A stretch of 64,000 bases of DNA from Paracoccus salsus (GTDB lineage: Bacteria; Pseudomonadota; Alphaproteobacteria; Rhodobacterales; Rhodobacteraceae), in assembly GCF_021556615.1 (NCBI RefSeq), contig NZ_JAKGGD010000006.1, positions 186,001 through 250,000 on the forward strand. The letters run 5' to 3'. Below are positions 1 through 9,045 of this stretch, piece by piece. The translations under genes and the position numbers were made by a program. How positions within the stretch are numbered: the first letter of the stretch is position 1; each line of letters opens with the position of its first letter. Below the pieces are notes generated by a model, which saw nothing but the letters and a program-made list of their open reading frames with translations, was not told the origin of the DNA and searched no databases.

Positions 1-2059
1 CGCCATGTGGAACGAGCATTGTTCCTACAAGTCGTCCAAGAAATGGCTGCGGACCTTGCCCACCGAGGGCCCCCAGGTCATCTGCGGCCCCGGAGAGAAC
101 GCCGGCGTTGTCGATATCGGCGATGGTCAGGCCGTGGTCTTCAAGATGGAAAGCCACAACCACCCCAGCTATATCGAGCCGCATCAGGGCGCCGCGACCG
201 GCGTGGGCGGCATCCTGCGCGATGTGTTCACGATGGGCGCGCGTCCGATCGCGGCGATGGATTCGCTGTCGTTTGGCCGGCCCGAACATCCCAAGACACC
301 ACATCTCGTCAAGGGCGTGGTCGAAGGCATCGGCGCCTATGGCAACTGCTTCGGGGTTCCCAATGTCGGCGGCGAAGTGCGTTTTCACCGCAGCTATGAC
401 GGAAACTGCCTTGTGAACGCCTTCGCGGCAGGGCTGGCCGATGCGGACAAGATCTTCTACTCGGCGGCCTCGGGCATTGGCATGCCGGTCGTCTATCTGG
501 GCGCAAAGACCGGCCGCGACGGCGTCGGCGGCGCGACCATGGCATCCGCCGAATTCGACGACACGATCGAGGAAAAGCGGCCGACCGTGCAGGTCGGCGA
601 CCCGTTCACCGAGAAATGCCTGCTGGAAGCCTGTCTCGAGTTGATGGCCTCGGACAGCGTGATCTCGATCCAGGACATGGGCGCGGCAGGTCTGACCTGC
701 TCGGCGGTCGAGATGGGTGACAAGGGCGGTCTGGGGATAAAGCTGCAGCTGGATGCGGTGCCGCAGCGCGAAACGGACATGACCGCCTACGAGATGATGC
801 TGTCGGAATCCCAGGAACGGATGCTGATGGTGCTGAAGCCCGAGAAAGAGGCCGAAGCCCGCGCGATCTTCGAGAAATGGGATCTGGATTTCGCCATTGT
901 CGGCGAAACCCTTGCGGAAGACCGCTTTCTGATCATCCAGGGAAACGATGTGAAGGCCGACTTGCCGCTGTCGAAGCTGTCCTCCAGCGCGCCGGAATAT
1001 GATCGCCCCTGGGTGGAAACCCCCGCTGCCGGCGCCGCGTCCGCCCTGCCCCAAATTACGCCTGTGGCGGCCCTGCGCGCCCTGATCGGCAGCCCCAACT
1101 ACGCCCATAAAGCCTGGGTTTGGGAACAATACGACACTCAGGTCGGCGCCGACACGATCCTGCGCCCCGGGCTCGGCGCCGGTGTGGTGCGCGTTCACGG
1201 CACCAACAAGGCGCTGGCCTTTACCAGCGATGTGACCCCCCGCTATGTCAAGGCGAACCCGTTCGAGGGTGGCAAGCAGGCCGTCGCCGAGGCCTATCGC
1301 AACCTCTGCGCCGTGGGCGCGACGCCACTGGCGACGACCGACAATCTCAATTTCGGCAACCCCGAAAAGCCCGAGATCATGGGCCAGCTGGTGGGCGCCA
1401 TCAAGGGCATCGGCGAGGCCTGCCGGGCGCTGGACTTCCCGATCGTCTCGGGGAATGTCTCGCTTTACAACGAAACCGACGGGACGGGGATCATGCCCAC
1501 GCCCACGATCGGCGGCGTCGGGCTGATCGAGGACCTGTCGCGGTTGATCGCCGGCCTGCCCGGGGATGGCGATGTGGCGCTTGTCATTGGCACCACCTCG
1601 GGACATCTGTCGCAGTCGGCCCTGGCCCACGAGGCTTTCGGCATCGACAGCGGGGATGCGCCGCCGGTCGACCTCGTTGCCGAACGCCGCCATGGCGAGT
1701 TCCTGCGCGCAAACCGGTCGCACCTGACCGCTGCCAGCGATCTGTCGGACGGTGGCCTGGCTCTCGCCGCGTTCGAGATGGCCGAGGCCGCCGGCATCGG
1801 TGTGCGGCTTGACAGCGACGATATCGGTCAGTTGTTCGGCGAGGATCAGGCGCGCTATCTGGTCGCCTGCGATGCGGCAGGTGCAGAAGCCCTGCTCGAG
1901 GCCGGCGCACAGGCGGGGATCGAGGTGGCGCAGGTCGGCAGCTTTGGCGGCATGGCCATCCAGATGGGCGGCGATGCGGGCGATCTGGCGGAACTGTCGC
2001 AGCTTTACCGCACGGCTTTCGCGACCGCGATCCGCGGTGACATACCCGACCACGCATGA
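1..2059 (+). CDS. purL: Phosphoribosylformylglycinamidine synthase subunit PurL, 5'-truncated by the window edge
   Basis: PurL is the ATP-dependent FGAM synthase subunit of de novo purine synthesis. It converts FGAR to FGAM with ammonia supplied by PurQ and PurS. The reading frame is already open at base 2 and the first visible residues carry the conserved [12 protein letters not shown] segment, which lies about 45 residues into small-type PurL proteins, so the true start is outside the window. Visible hallmarks are the Mg/ATP-binding KMESHNHPS motif, the [12 protein letters not shown] region, and the duplicated AIR-synthase-like halves, the second beginning near PRYVKANP. The last codons overlap the ispDF start by four bases (ATGA). 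Identification is firm; only the N-terminus is missing. Confidence 0.97.
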   Translation, partial: AMWNEHCSYKSSKKWLRTLPTEGPQVICGPGENAGVVDIGDGQAVVFKMESHNHPSYIEPHQGAATGVGGILRDVFTMGARPIAAMDSLSFGRPEHPKTPHLVKGVVEGIGAYGNCFGVPNVGGEVRFHRSYDGNCLVNAFAAGLADADKIFYSAASGIGMPVVYLGAKTGRDGVGGATMASAEFDDTIEEKRPTVQVGDPFTEKCLLEACLELMASDSVISIQDMGAAGLTCSAVEMGDKGGLGIKLQLDAVPQRETDMTAYEMMLSESQERMLMVLKPEKEAEARAIFEKWDLDFAIVGETLAEDRFLIIQGNDVKADLPLSKLSSSAPEYDRPWVETPAAGAASALPQITPVAALRALIGSPNYAHKAWVWEQYDTQVGADTILRPGLGAGVVRVHGTNKALAFTSDVTPRYVKANPFEGGKQAVAEAYRNLCAVGATPLATTDNLNFGNPEKPEIMGQLVGAIKGIGEACRALDFPIVSGNVSLYNETDGTGIMPTPTIGGVGLIEDLSRLIAGLPGDGDVALVIGTTSGHLSQSALAHEAFGIDSGDAPPVDLVAERRHGEFLRANRSHLTAASDLSDGGLALAAFEMAEAAGIGVRLDSDDIGQLFGEDQARYLVACDAAGAEALLEAGAQAGIEVAQVGSFGGMAIQMGGDAGDLAELSQLYRTAFATAIRGDIPDHA

Positions 2060-3204
2060 CCGTCAATGCGCCCGCAGGCTATGCGGCCCTTGTCACGGCG
2101 GGCGGCCGAGGCCACCGTGCGGGCGGGGTGACGCCCAAACAGTGGCGCGATCTGGCCGGGCGATCCGTGCTGGCCCGCGCGCTGTCCGCCTTTGCGGGGT
2201 TCGAGCGCGTCATCCTGGTCGTCCATCCCGATGACATGGACTTGGCAATCGCGGAATTCGCCGGACCTGTCACGATCGTCGCCGGCGGCGAAACCCGTGC
2301 CGCCAGTGTCCGGGCGGGCCTGCGGACGCTTGAGGGAAGCGGCCTCACCCATGTCCTGATCCATGACGGCGCGCGCCCGCTGGTCGGCGATGCGGTCATT
2401 CACGGCGTTCTGGACGCGCTGCGGGCCGGCGCGCTGGCCGCCGCCCCCGCACTGCCGGTCAGCGACGCATTGTGGCGCGGTGAAGGCGGCATCGTGGTCG
2501 GGACGCCCGCGCGCGAGGGGCTTTTCCGGGCGCAGACCCCGCAGGGATTCGCGCTTGAAGCGATCGTCACGGCGCATCGCACGCACGCCCATGACGCCGC
2601 CGACGATGTGGAAATCGCCCGCAAGGCCGGAATCGCCGTTGCCATCACGCCGGGCGACGAGGACAACCTGAAGATCACCTACCCCGCCGATTTCGCGCGG
2701 GCCGAACGCATTCTGGGGACCACGATGGATATCCGCCTTGGCAATGGCTACGATGTGCATGGCTTCGGGCCGGGCGATCATGTCGTCCTGTGTGGCATCC
2801 GGATCGCCCATGATGCCGGGCTGGTCGGACACTCGGACGCGGATGTCGGCATGCACGCGCTGACCGATGCGATCTACGGCGCGCTGGCCATGGGCGACAT
2901 CGGTCGCCATTTTCCGCCCTCGGACCCGCAGTGGAAGGGGGCCGACAGCGCCATCTTCCTGCGCCACGCGGCCGATCTTGCGCGCGCGGAGGGCTTCGCG
3001 TTCGGCAATGCGGATGTCACGCTGATCTGCGAGGCCCCGCGGATCGGACCGCATGCGGACGCCATGCAAATGCGGCTTGCCGAGATCATGGCGGTCGAAC
3101 CTGGCAGGATCAGCGTCAAGGCAACCACATCCGAGCGTCTGGGCTTCACCGGCCGGCGCGAGGGGATCGCCGCCATCGCGACCGCCGCGCTGATGAAAGG
3201 ATAA
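2056..3204 (+). CDS. ispDF: Bifunctional IspD-IspF enzyme of the MEP isoprenoid pathway
   Basis: One 382-residue protein fuses two non-consecutive MEP pathway enzymes. Residues 1 to about 222 are the IspD-type cytidylyltransferase, with the nucleotide-binding [12 protein letters not shown] loop near residues 13-25. From Met224 onward it is IspF (MECDP synthase): Asp233 and His235 in GYDVHGF are the expected metal ligands, followed by [15 protein letters not shown] and the C-terminal [13 protein letters not shown] signature. Such fusions are typical of alphaproteobacteria. It starts inside the purL stop codon (ATGA), so the two genes are probably translationally coupled. It also ends only 3 bases before pgpA. 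Confidence 0.97.
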   Translation: MTVNAPAGYAALVTAGGRGHRAGGVTPKQWRDLAGRSVLARALSAFAGFERVILVVHPDDMDLAIAEFAGPVTIVAGGETRAASVRAGLRTLEGSGLTHVLIHDGARPLVGDAVIHGVLDALRAGALAAAPALPVSDALWRGEGGIVVGTPAREGLFRAQTPQGFALEAIVTAHRTHAHDAADDVEIARKAGIAVAITPGDEDNLKITYPADFARAERILGTTMDIRLGNGYDVHGFGPGDHVVLCGIRIAHDAGLVGHSDADVGMHALTDAIYGALAMGDIGRHFPPSDPQWKGADSAIFLRHAADLARAEGFAFGNADVTLICEAPRIGPHADAMQMRLAEIMAVEPGRISVKATTSERLGFTGRREGIAAIATAALMKG

Positions 3205-3207
3205 GCG

Positions 3208-3699
3208 ATGGAACGTCTTCTCTGCATCTGGTTCGGGACGGGATTACTGCGCCCGGCACCCGGCACCTGGGGCTCGGCCGTTGCGGTGGTGCTGGGTGTG
3301 CTGCTGCATCGGATCGGGCATTTTCCCCTGTTGGCGGCAGCAACCATCGCCGTGACCGTCGCGGGATTCTGGGCCGTGCGCCGGCATACCGCCGGGATGG
3401 CTGATCCCGATCGCAGCGAGATCGTCATCGACGAGGTCGCCGGTCAATGGCTGACCCTGTGCTTTCCCTCCGCTGCGTTCTACTTTTCCGGCATGCCCGC
3501 CGACGTGTTTCCCTATCCCGGTTGGCTGGCGGCCTTCCTGTTCTTTCGCCTCTTCGACATCTGGAAGCCCTGGCTGGTCGGGCGCGCCGACCGTGAGGGC
3601 GGCGTGGACGGCGTGATGAAGGACGATCTGTGGGCGGGCGTGTTCGCGGGCATCGCGACGCTGGCTGCCGCTGCGATCGCGCATCTGGTGCTGATGTGA
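3208..3699 (+). CDS. pgpA: Phosphatidylglycerophosphatase A
   Basis: This 163-residue inner-membrane enzyme dephosphorylates phosphatidylglycerol phosphate to phosphatidylglycerol. The N-terminal FGTGLLRPAPGTWGS segment is the family signature. The acidic SEIVIDEVAGQW stretch carries the conserved Asp-Glu pair, and the DIWKPW and GGVDGVMKDD segments near the C-terminus are also typical. Several hydrophobic stretches (about residues 20-50, 95-120 and 140-163) fit membrane segments. It lies 3 bases after ispDF and overlaps the next gene by four bases (GTGA), giving a tightly packed purL-ispDF-pgpA-pncC run. Confidence 0.95.
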   Translation: MERLLCIWFGTGLLRPAPGTWGSAVAVVLGVLLHRIGHFPLLAAATIAVTVAGFWAVRRHTAGMADPDRSEIVIDEVAGQWLTLCFPSAAFYFSGMPADVFPYPGWLAAFLFFRLFDIWKPWLVGRADREGGVDGVMKDDLWAGVFAGIATLAAAAIAHLVLM

Positions 3700-4166
3700 G
3701 CCTGGCCTCCGATGTGCTGGACGCGGCGCGCGATCGCGGTGTCCTGATCGCGACGGCGGAAAGCTGCACCGGCGGCCTGATCGCGGGCGCGCTGACGGAG
3801 GTGCCGGGTTCGTCCGATGTGGTCGATCGCGGCTTCGTCACCTACTCCAACGCCGCCAAGCAACAGATGCTGGACGTCCGGCCCCAGACGCTTGTGGCGC
3901 ATGGCGCGGTCAGCGAGCAGGTCGCGGCCGAGATGGCGTCCGGTGCATTGTCCCATTCCGACGCGACGATGACCGTTTCGGTGACCGGCATCGCCGGACC
4001 CGGCGGATCCGAGCACAAGCCCGAAGGCCGGGTCTGCTTCGCTGTCGCAAACGCCTTCGGCATCAGCACCGAGACGGTCGAGTTCGGACCACTCGGCCGC
4101 CATCGGGTCCGCGCGGCGAGCGTCGATCATGCGTTGCGCCTGTTGTTGCGGGCGCTGCGGAACTAG
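3696..4166 (+). CDS. pncC: CinA C-terminal-type nicotinamide-nucleotide amidohydrolase
   Basis: A stand-alone CinA C-terminal domain of about 156 residues. Members of this family deamidate NMN to nicotinate mononucleotide in pyridine nucleotide recycling. The motifs ATAESCTGGLIAG, VTYSNAAK and TGIAGPGG are all present. The frame can be extended upstream to an ATG at 3630, but that would run inside pgpA. The GTG at 3696, which overlaps the pgpA stop as GTGA and gives VSLASDVLDAAR, is the better start. The stop codon TAG is shared base for base with the stop of the convergent ltaE, because CTAG is palindromic. Confidence 0.92.
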   Translation: MSLASDVLDAARDRGVLIATAESCTGGLIAGALTEVPGSSDVVDRGFVTYSNAAKQQMLDVRPQTLVAHGAVSEQVAAEMASGALSHSDATMTVSVTGIAGPGGSEHKPEGRVCFAVANAFGISTETVEFGPLGRHRVRAASVDHALRLLLRALRN

Positions 4167-5218
4167 CTGCGCAGGCCGCCGTCGGCGAGGATCGCGACGA
4201 AGGCGTCGACATCCGCCTCGTCCGTGTCCCACGAGGTCACCAGCCGCAGCGGAACGGGATCCAGCCCCTCGGCCGATTTGTCGGGCCAGAGATGATAGAC
4301 CGCCCCGGCGGCCAGGGCGCGGGCATGCGCTTTCGCCGGAATGGTCGCGAACACCGCGTTGGACTGGACCGGGGCCAGCAACGTGCCGCCAGCCGCCTGC
4401 AAGGCCTTCGCCAGTCGCGCGGCCAGCGCATTCGCACGACCGGCCAGGCTCAGCCACAACCCGCCTTCCGCCAGTGCCAGCATCTGCGCGGCCAGATAAC
4501 GCTGCTTCGAGACCACGTGGCCGGTCTGCTTGCGACGATAATCGAAGCCCTCGGCCATGTCGGGATCGAAGAATACCACGGCCTCGGCGGCCATTGCGCC
4601 GTTCTTGGTGCCCCCCAGGCACAACACATCGACGCCGGCCCGCCATGTCAGATCCGCGGCGGAACACCCAAGTGCCGCAACGGCGTTGGCAAATCGCGCG
4701 CCGTCCATGTGCAACGGCAGACCGGCCGCGTGTGCAATCCGCGCCAGCGCGGCAACCTGGGCCGGGTCATGGATCGTGCCCCACTCGGTCGCATTGGTGA
4801 TCGACACCATCGCATTCCGTCCGCCGTTCAGGCCGCCGCCCGCGCCGATCCGCAGCGCCTCGGCCAGATCCTCGGGGTCCATTCTGCCCGCCGCGCCCGG
4901 CAGCGTCACCAGCTTGGCGCCATGCGAAAAGAATTCGGGCGCACCGCATTCGCTTGTCTCGATATGTGCGTCACGGTGGCAATAGATCCGCCCGCCCGGC
5001 GGACAAAGCTGGGCGCAGACCAGGGCATTCGCCGCCGTACCGGTCGAAACGAACCGCACGAAGGCCTGCGGCGCCTCCAGCAGATCGCGGATCGCCGCCT
5101 CGGCCCTGGCCGTGACCGGATCGGCACCATACCCCAGGACCGCCCCGCCATTGCAATCGTTCAGCGCGCGCAGCACGGCCGGATGTGCGCCAAAGGCGTT
5201 GTCGGACGCGAAATTCAC
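4163..5218 (-). CDS. ltaE: Low-specificity L-threonine aldolase family enzyme
   Basis: A 351-residue PLP-dependent fold-type I enzyme expected to split L-threonine or allo-threonine into glycine and acetaldehyde. The N-terminus MNFASDNAFGAHPAVL and the glycine-rich GYGADPVT stretch match the beta-eliminating-lyase/threonine aldolase family. The PLP lysine is probably the one in CLGGTKNGAMA. LHMDGARFANA contains the expected cofactor-contacting Asp and Arg. It is the last gene of a minus-strand run and overlaps the upstream YcgN-type gene by four bases. Exact substrate stereopreference cannot be read from the sequence. Confidence 0.93.
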   Translation of the reverse strand: MNFASDNAFGAHPAVLRALNDCNGGAVLGYGADPVTARAEAAIRDLLEAPQAFVRFVSTGTAANALVCAQLCPPGGRIYCHRDAHIETSECGAPEFFSHGAKLVTLPGAAGRMDPEDLAEALRIGAGGGLNGGRNAMVSITNATEWGTIHDPAQVAALARIAHAAGLPLHMDGARFANAVAALGCSAADLTWRAGVDVLCLGGTKNGAMAAEAVVFFDPDMAEGFDYRRKQTGHVVSKQRYLAAQMLALAEGGLWLSLAGRANALAARLAKALQAAGGTLLAPVQSNAVFATIPAKAHARALAAGAVYHLWPDKSAEGLDPVPLRLVTSWDTDEADVDAFVAILADGGLRS

Positions 5219-5655
5219 GACAGGTCCTCGATGATATGCTCTTCCCAGTCGTCCTCGGTCACCTCGGCCTCGCTTACGGTCCAGCCGCGCACACTGACAC
5301 CGGCGCGGTGCACGGTTTCCGCGTCGCCCGAGATCAGATGGTGCCAGTCATACAGCCGCCGCCCTTCGTGGCGCAGCCGGTAGGCGCAGGTCACGGGCAA
5401 CCACCAGGCGATGGCCTTCAGCTTTCCGGGGGTCAGGACGACGCAGTCGGGAACGTAATCGTGGCGGTTGCTGTAAGAACTGCACCGGCAGGCTTCGCCA
5501 TCCAGCAGCTTGCAGGCGACGCGTGTGAACGCCAGTTCGCCGGTATCCTCGTACTCGATCTTGTTCAGACAGCACTTGCCGCAGCCGTCGCACAGCGCCT
5601 CCCACTCTCCGGGCGTCAACTGATCCAGCGGCAATTCCCAGAACCGGTCACGCAT
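5215..5655 (-). CDS. YcgN/UPF0260-family cysteine-cluster protein
   Basis: This 146-residue protein belongs to the conserved UPF0260 (YcgN) family, whose biochemical role is not established. It shows the family's cysteine pattern: CDGCGKCC near residue 22, then ACKLL, ACRCSSYSNR and the later VPDC. Together these look like a zinc or Fe-S ligand set related to YkgJ-type CxxCxxxC proteins. There is no signal peptide or membrane segment, so it is probably cytosolic. It sits between ribF and ltaE: the stop touches the ltaE start (ATGA) and its first base coincides with the last base of ribF. Assignment to the family is secure; function is unknown. Confidence 0.88.
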   Translation of the reverse strand: MRDRFWELPLDQLTPGEWEALCDGCGKCCLNKIEYEDTGELAFTRVACKLLDGEACRCSSYSNRHDYVPDCVVLTPGKLKAIAWWLPVTCAYRLRHEGRRLYDWHHLISGDAETVHRAGVSVRGWTVSEAEVTEDDWEEHIIEDLS

Positions 5656-6584
5656 CAGGCGCCTGCCAGAACCGCACGGGCCTGTGCCGCGTCGGCGGCG
5701 ATCTGGTCGATCAGCCCGTCGATACTGTCAAAACTTGCCTCGTCCCGCAGGAACTCGACCAGTGCGACGGACAGATGCTGCCCATAGAGATCGCCTTCGA
5801 AATCGAACAGATGCACCTCGAGATTGGGGGCATTGCGTCCGAACATCGGCCGCACGCCAAGGCTGGCCACGCCCAGGCAGGACAGCCGGTCCGGGCCGGT
5901 CAGGACATCGACCAGCACGGCATAGACGCCCAGCCGCGGCAGGTGCAGCCCCTCCATCCGCATATTGGCCGTGGGCCAGCCGAAGTCGCGGCCGCGTTTC
6001 TCGCCATGCACCACCTCGCCCTCGATCCGGTGCCAGTGTCCCAGGATCTTTTCGGCATCGCGCGTGCGGCCCTCGGTCAGTGCGGTGCGGACGGCGGTAG
6101 AGCTGTAGTCCTGCCCCCCGGTGCCCACCAGCGGCACGGCGGTCACGCCAAATCCCAGCTGCGCGCCCAGTTCCGCAAGCGTCTTCGCGTTGCCCGCCCG
6201 TTTCGTGCCAAAGCAGAAATCCAGCCCGACGGTGACATGGCGCACGCCAAGGCCGTCCACCAGCACCTCGCGGGCGAAAGCCTGCGGAGTCAGGCCGGCA
6301 AGCACCGGGCCGAACGGCAACTCGTAGAGATGCTCGACACCAAGCCGCGCCATCCGGTTCGCACGCGCCTCGGCGTTCATCAGCCGGAACGGCTGTGTAT
6401 CGGGGACGAAATATTCGCGCGGATGGGGCTCGAAGGTGATGACACCCAGCGGCGCATCCGCCGCCCGGGAGGCCGCCTCGATGACCGCGCGATGGCCCAG
6501 ATGCAGGCCATCGAAATTGCCCATGGCGATGGTCGCGCCCCGTGCGTCGGAGGGCAATCCGCTCCAGTCTCGATGGATATGCAT
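5655..6584 (-). CDS. ribF: Bifunctional riboflavin kinase/FAD synthetase
   Basis: RibF phosphorylates riboflavin to FMN and then adenylates FMN to FAD. The chosen start at 6584 gives MHIHRDWSGLP and a 309-residue protein. A longer open frame to 6689 begins with an arginine/glycine-rich segment that has no family counterpart. The adenylyltransferase domain has GNFDGLHLGHRAV near residues 22-34 (HxGH motif). The C-terminal kinase domain carries GRDFGWPTANM and the GVYAVLVDV strand. It stands about 30 bases downstream of the phaJ-like gene and is probably transcribed with the following YcgN and threonine aldolase genes. Confidence 0.95.
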   Translation of the reverse strand: MHIHRDWSGLPSDARGATIAMGNFDGLHLGHRAVIEAASRAADAPLGVITFEPHPREYFVPDTQPFRLMNAEARANRMARLGVEHLYELPFGPVLAGLTPQAFAREVLVDGLGVRHVTVGLDFCFGTKRAGNAKTLAELGAQLGFGVTAVPLVGTGGQDYSSTAVRTALTEGRTRDAEKILGHWHRIEGEVVHGEKRGRDFGWPTANMRMEGLHLPRLGVYAVLVDVLTGPDRLSCLGVASLGVRPMFGRNAPNLEVHLFDFEGDLYGQHLSVALVEFLRDEASFDSIDGLIDQIAADAAQARAVLAGA

Positions 6585-6616
6585 TGCGCCCCCAATCGGG
6601 GCGCGACGAAGCCCCG

Positions 6617-7072
6617 TCAGTCGAACTTGCGGCTTGGGGCCAGCACGACCGCCTCGCCTTTCAGCACGACCGTATCGCCCACCAGACAACGGGTTGCAAG
6701 CGTCACCCGGCGTCTCCCGTGGTCGATCGAGTCGACCGTGACCTCGGCACGAACCACGTCGCCGGGTCGCACCGGAGCCATGAATTTCAATGTCTGGCCC
6801 AGATAGACGGTGCCATGTCCGGGCAACTGCTCACCGATCACGGCCGAGATCAGCCCGGCTGTCAGCATGCCGTGGGCAATCCGGCCCTCGAAGATGGTGT
6901 CGCGCGCGTAGTCGTCGTCCAGATGCACCGGATTGCGGTCGGTGGACACCTCCGAGAACAACGCGATATCGCGGTCGGTGACCTGCTTTTGCAGATAGCG
7001 CGTCATGCCGATCTCCAGGTCCTCGATGACGATCGTGCCGCGCGGAAGATTGTCGAACATGATTTCATCCAT
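6617..7072 (-). CDS. phaJ: PhaJ-like (R)-specific enoyl-CoA hydratase (MaoC family)
   Basis: A 151-residue single hot-dog MaoC protein. The hydratase dyad region is clear: DRNPVHLDDDYA supplies the Asp and His of the hydratase-2 motif, followed by FEGRIAHGMLTAGLIS and LPGHGTVYL. This pattern matches PhaJ enzymes, which hydrate trans-2-enoyl-CoA to (R)-3-hydroxyacyl-CoA and feed beta-oxidation intermediates into polyhydroxyalkanoate. An alternative start at Met5 is possible. A perfect CTGC-N3-GCAG palindrome, the known PhaR-type operator, lies 30-40 bases upstream and supports a PHA connection. A more general MaoC dehydratase role cannot be excluded. Confidence 0.85.
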   Translation of the reverse strand: MDEIMFDNLPRGTIVIEDLEIGMTRYLQKQVTDRDIALFSEVSTDRNPVHLDDDYARDTIFEGRIAHGMLTAGLISAVIGEQLPGHGTVYLGQTLKFMAPVRPGDVVRAEVTVDSIDHGRRRVTLATRCLVGDTVVLKGEAVVLAPSRKFD

Positions 7073-7100
7073 CTGCTGAGGCCGGTTTGTTCACTTCCGA

Positions 7101-7115
7101 TGCTGCATAGCAGCA
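7101..7115. promoter_or_regulatory. Candidate PhaR operator upstream of the phaJ-like gene
   Basis: The 15 bases TGCTGCATAGCAGCA form a perfect 6-bp palindrome with a 3-bp centre and contain CTGC-N3-GCAG, the site reported for the polyhydroxyalkanoate repressor PhaR in Rhodobacter. It lies 29-43 bases before the start of a PhaJ-like gene, where a repressor could block transcription. The match is seen directly; the binding protein is inferred, and phaR is not in the window. Confidence 0.6.
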
Positions 7116-7127
7116 ATCTTGCGGGCG

Positions 7128-7174
7128 CGCAACAAAATACCACTTTACCTGCATTAAAGTATGCTTTTGTTGCG
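7128..7174. repeat. Nested inverted repeat between phaJ-like and HAD genes
   Basis: Two dyads share one centre near base 7151. The outer arms are CGCAACAAAA (7128-7137) and TTTTGTTGCG (7165-7174). The inner arms are ACTTTA (7142-7147) and TAAAGT (7155-7160). Both are perfect. The segment is AT-richer than its surroundings and lies 56-102 bases upstream of the phaJ-like start. It could be an operator for a dimeric or tetrameric regulator, or a hairpin. There is no T-run that would make it an obvious terminator for the HAD gene. Confidence 0.7.
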
Positions 7175-7258
7175 GACCTGATTGCGGCGGCGCCTACAGG
7201 CAAAAGCGCCCGAACCGTCACCGGTGCGGGCGCCTGGGCCAGTCGCGGTGATCCGGCC

Positions 7259-8128
7259 TCAGCGAAGCCGGCCGATGCTGAATTCCGGGCCGAGTTGGTG
7301 ATGGGCCAGCCATTCGCGCAGCAATTCCGGGTCCGGCTCTTCGACATCGGTCCCAAAGGCTTGGGCCGCCAGGCCGCCTGTGACGAACACCGAGTCGATG
7401 CCCTCCTGACGGGCACCGCGAATATCGGTGTTGATGCCGTCGCCGATGGCCAGCACGCGGGACTTGTCGCTCAGCCCCAGCAGCCGTCGGGCGCGCTCGT
7501 AGATCGGCGGATGCGGTTTCCCGAAATAATAGGATACGCCGCCCAGATCCTCATAGAATTCGGCCAGGGCGCCGGCGCAATAAATCCGGGTCTCGCCCAG
7601 ATCCACCACCACGTCGGGATTGGCGCAAAGCAGCTTCAGGCCGCGCTGTTGCGCCAGCATGAACGGCGCGCGGTAATCCTCGGGGGCCTCGTTTATCTCG
7701 TCGAAGGGACCGGTCACGACGATCCCCTCGGCCTCTTCCAGAGCGACGCGACGGATCGGCGCCGCGCCGGTCCATTCGGGCGGGGTGTCGGTGAAGAACC
7801 CGTCATCCTTCTCGGTGCCGACATGCCAGACCTTGCGGCCGACGGCCCCGCCGAACATGGCATCCTGTGCGGCGTCGCCGGAACTGATCACCATGTCCCA
7901 GGCATCCCGCGGCACACCCATGCGATCCAGCTGCGCGATCACATACTGGTTTGGGCGCGGCGCATTCGTCAGCAGAACCACCCGACCGCCGCCGCTGCGA
8001 TAAGCCTGCAGGGCGCTGATTGCGGCCTCGTAGGGCCGCTTGCCATTATGCAGGCAGCCCCAGAGATCGCACAACAGCGCGTCGTAGTTCGCACCGATCT
8101 GCGACAGGTGCCGGATGATGCGCGTCAT
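7259..8128 (-). CDS. HAD-superfamily IIA hydrolase (TIGR01459-like)
   Basis: A 289-residue HAD phosphatase of subclass IIA. The catalytic nucleophile motif is LLCDLWGCLHNG, in which D-x-W-G replaces the more common DxDGT as in this subfamily. VVLLTNAPRP is motif II, GKPHPPIYERA carries the motif III lysine and AIGDGINTDIRGA is motif IV. The physiological substrate is unknown; relatives act on small sugar or nucleotide phosphates. Its ATG overlaps the ppaC stop (TGATG), so it is coupled to the pyrophosphatase gene upstream. It is cytosolic, with no signal peptide. Confidence 0.88.
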   Translation of the reverse strand: MTRIIRHLSQIGANYDALLCDLWGCLHNGKRPYEAAISALQAYRSGGGRVVLLTNAPRPNQYVIAQLDRMGVPRDAWDMVISSGDAAQDAMFGGAVGRKVWHVGTEKDDGFFTDTPPEWTGAAPIRRVALEEAEGIVVTGPFDEINEAPEDYRAPFMLAQQRGLKLLCANPDVVVDLGETRIYCAGALAEFYEDLGGVSYYFGKPHPPIYERARRLLGLSDKSRVLAIGDGINTDIRGARQEGIDSVFVTGGLAAQAFGTDVEEPDPELLREWLAHHQLGPEFSIGRLR

Positions 8129-9045
8129 CAGAGCGCCAGGGCCGGTATGATCTGCTTCTTGCGGCTCATGATGCCCGGCAGCACGACGCTGTCGCCCGTG
8201 GCGGTGGCGCCGAAGCTTTTCCGGGCGATCTCGCGGACGAGATCATTCTGCAACAACAGCGTCGCCTCTTCGTTCAGGATGTCGATGATGAACAGCAGCA
8301 CCTCGTCCGCACCATCGGCTGCCGCGACGGCCGGCATGGCGGCGATAAGCGCCTCCTTGCGGTCCAGCAGCACCTGCGGCGCGGTGGTTTCCAGCACCGA
8401 GATCCGCAGCTGCTTGCCGCCCAGCTGGTATTCCTTGCTGTCCATGCGCAGCAACGCGTCCTCGCCGAAGGCGCTGACATCGGATTTCGCGGCAAACATC
8501 TCGTTGGCATAGTCGGTGATGTTCACGCCCAGATCGGCGGCCAGTGTCTCGGCAACCGCGCGGTCATGTGCCGTCGTGGTCGGGCTGCGGAACTCGAGCG
8601 TGTCCGACAGGATGCAGGTCAGCATCGCGCCCTTCACCCCGTCGGGCGCGCGGCTCATGTCGTCGCCGATCAGGTCGTGCATGATCGTGGCGGTGCAGGC
8701 CAGCGGTCGGATGGTGATGTTGATCGGAACGCCGGTCTTGATGCCGCCGGCCAGAAGATGGTGGTCGATGATCTCGATCACGTCGGCATCGTTGATGCTG
8801 GGCGGCAACTCGGCAGGGTTGTTGGTATCGACGATCACGCATTGATCGCCCTTGGCAACGTCCGAGATGATTTCCGGCTTGTCGAGATTCCAGCGGGTCA
8901 GCATCCACGCGGCTTCGGTGTTCGGCTCACCCTGAAGGAAAGCCCTGGCCGGGGTCTTGCGGACCTCGGTCAGATACCAGGCCCAGATGATGGGCGAGCC
9001 GGTCGAGTCGGTGTCGGGGGCTGTGTGGCCGAAAACCTTGATCAT
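8128..9045 (-). CDS. ppaC: Manganese-dependent (family II) inorganic pyrophosphatase
   Basis: A 305-residue DHH-superfamily enzyme that hydrolyses pyrophosphate. Metal ligands are visible in GHTAPDTDS (His7, Asp11, Asp13), in CVIVDTNN, in EIIDHHLL (the DHH motif) and in LSDTLEF. The C-terminal substrate-binding SRKKQ motif lies about ten residues from the end. There are no inserted CBS domains. It is the first gene of a two-gene unit with the HAD hydrolase. Family II enzymes are the minority type among proteobacteria but are known in Rhodobacteraceae. Confidence 0.94.
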   Translation of the reverse strand: MIKVFGHTAPDTDSTGSPIIWAWYLTEVRKTPARAFLQGEPNTEAAWMLTRWNLDKPEIISDVAKGDQCVIVDTNNPAELPPSINDADVIEIIDHHLLAGGIKTGVPINITIRPLACTATIMHDLIGDDMSRAPDGVKGAMLTCILSDTLEFRSPTTTAHDRAVAETLAADLGVNITDYANEMFAAKSDVSAFGEDALLRMDSKEYQLGGKQLRISVLETTAPQVLLDRKEALIAAMPAVAAADGADEVLLFIIDILNEEATLLLQNDLVREIARKSFGATATGDSVVLPGIMSRKKQIIPALAL

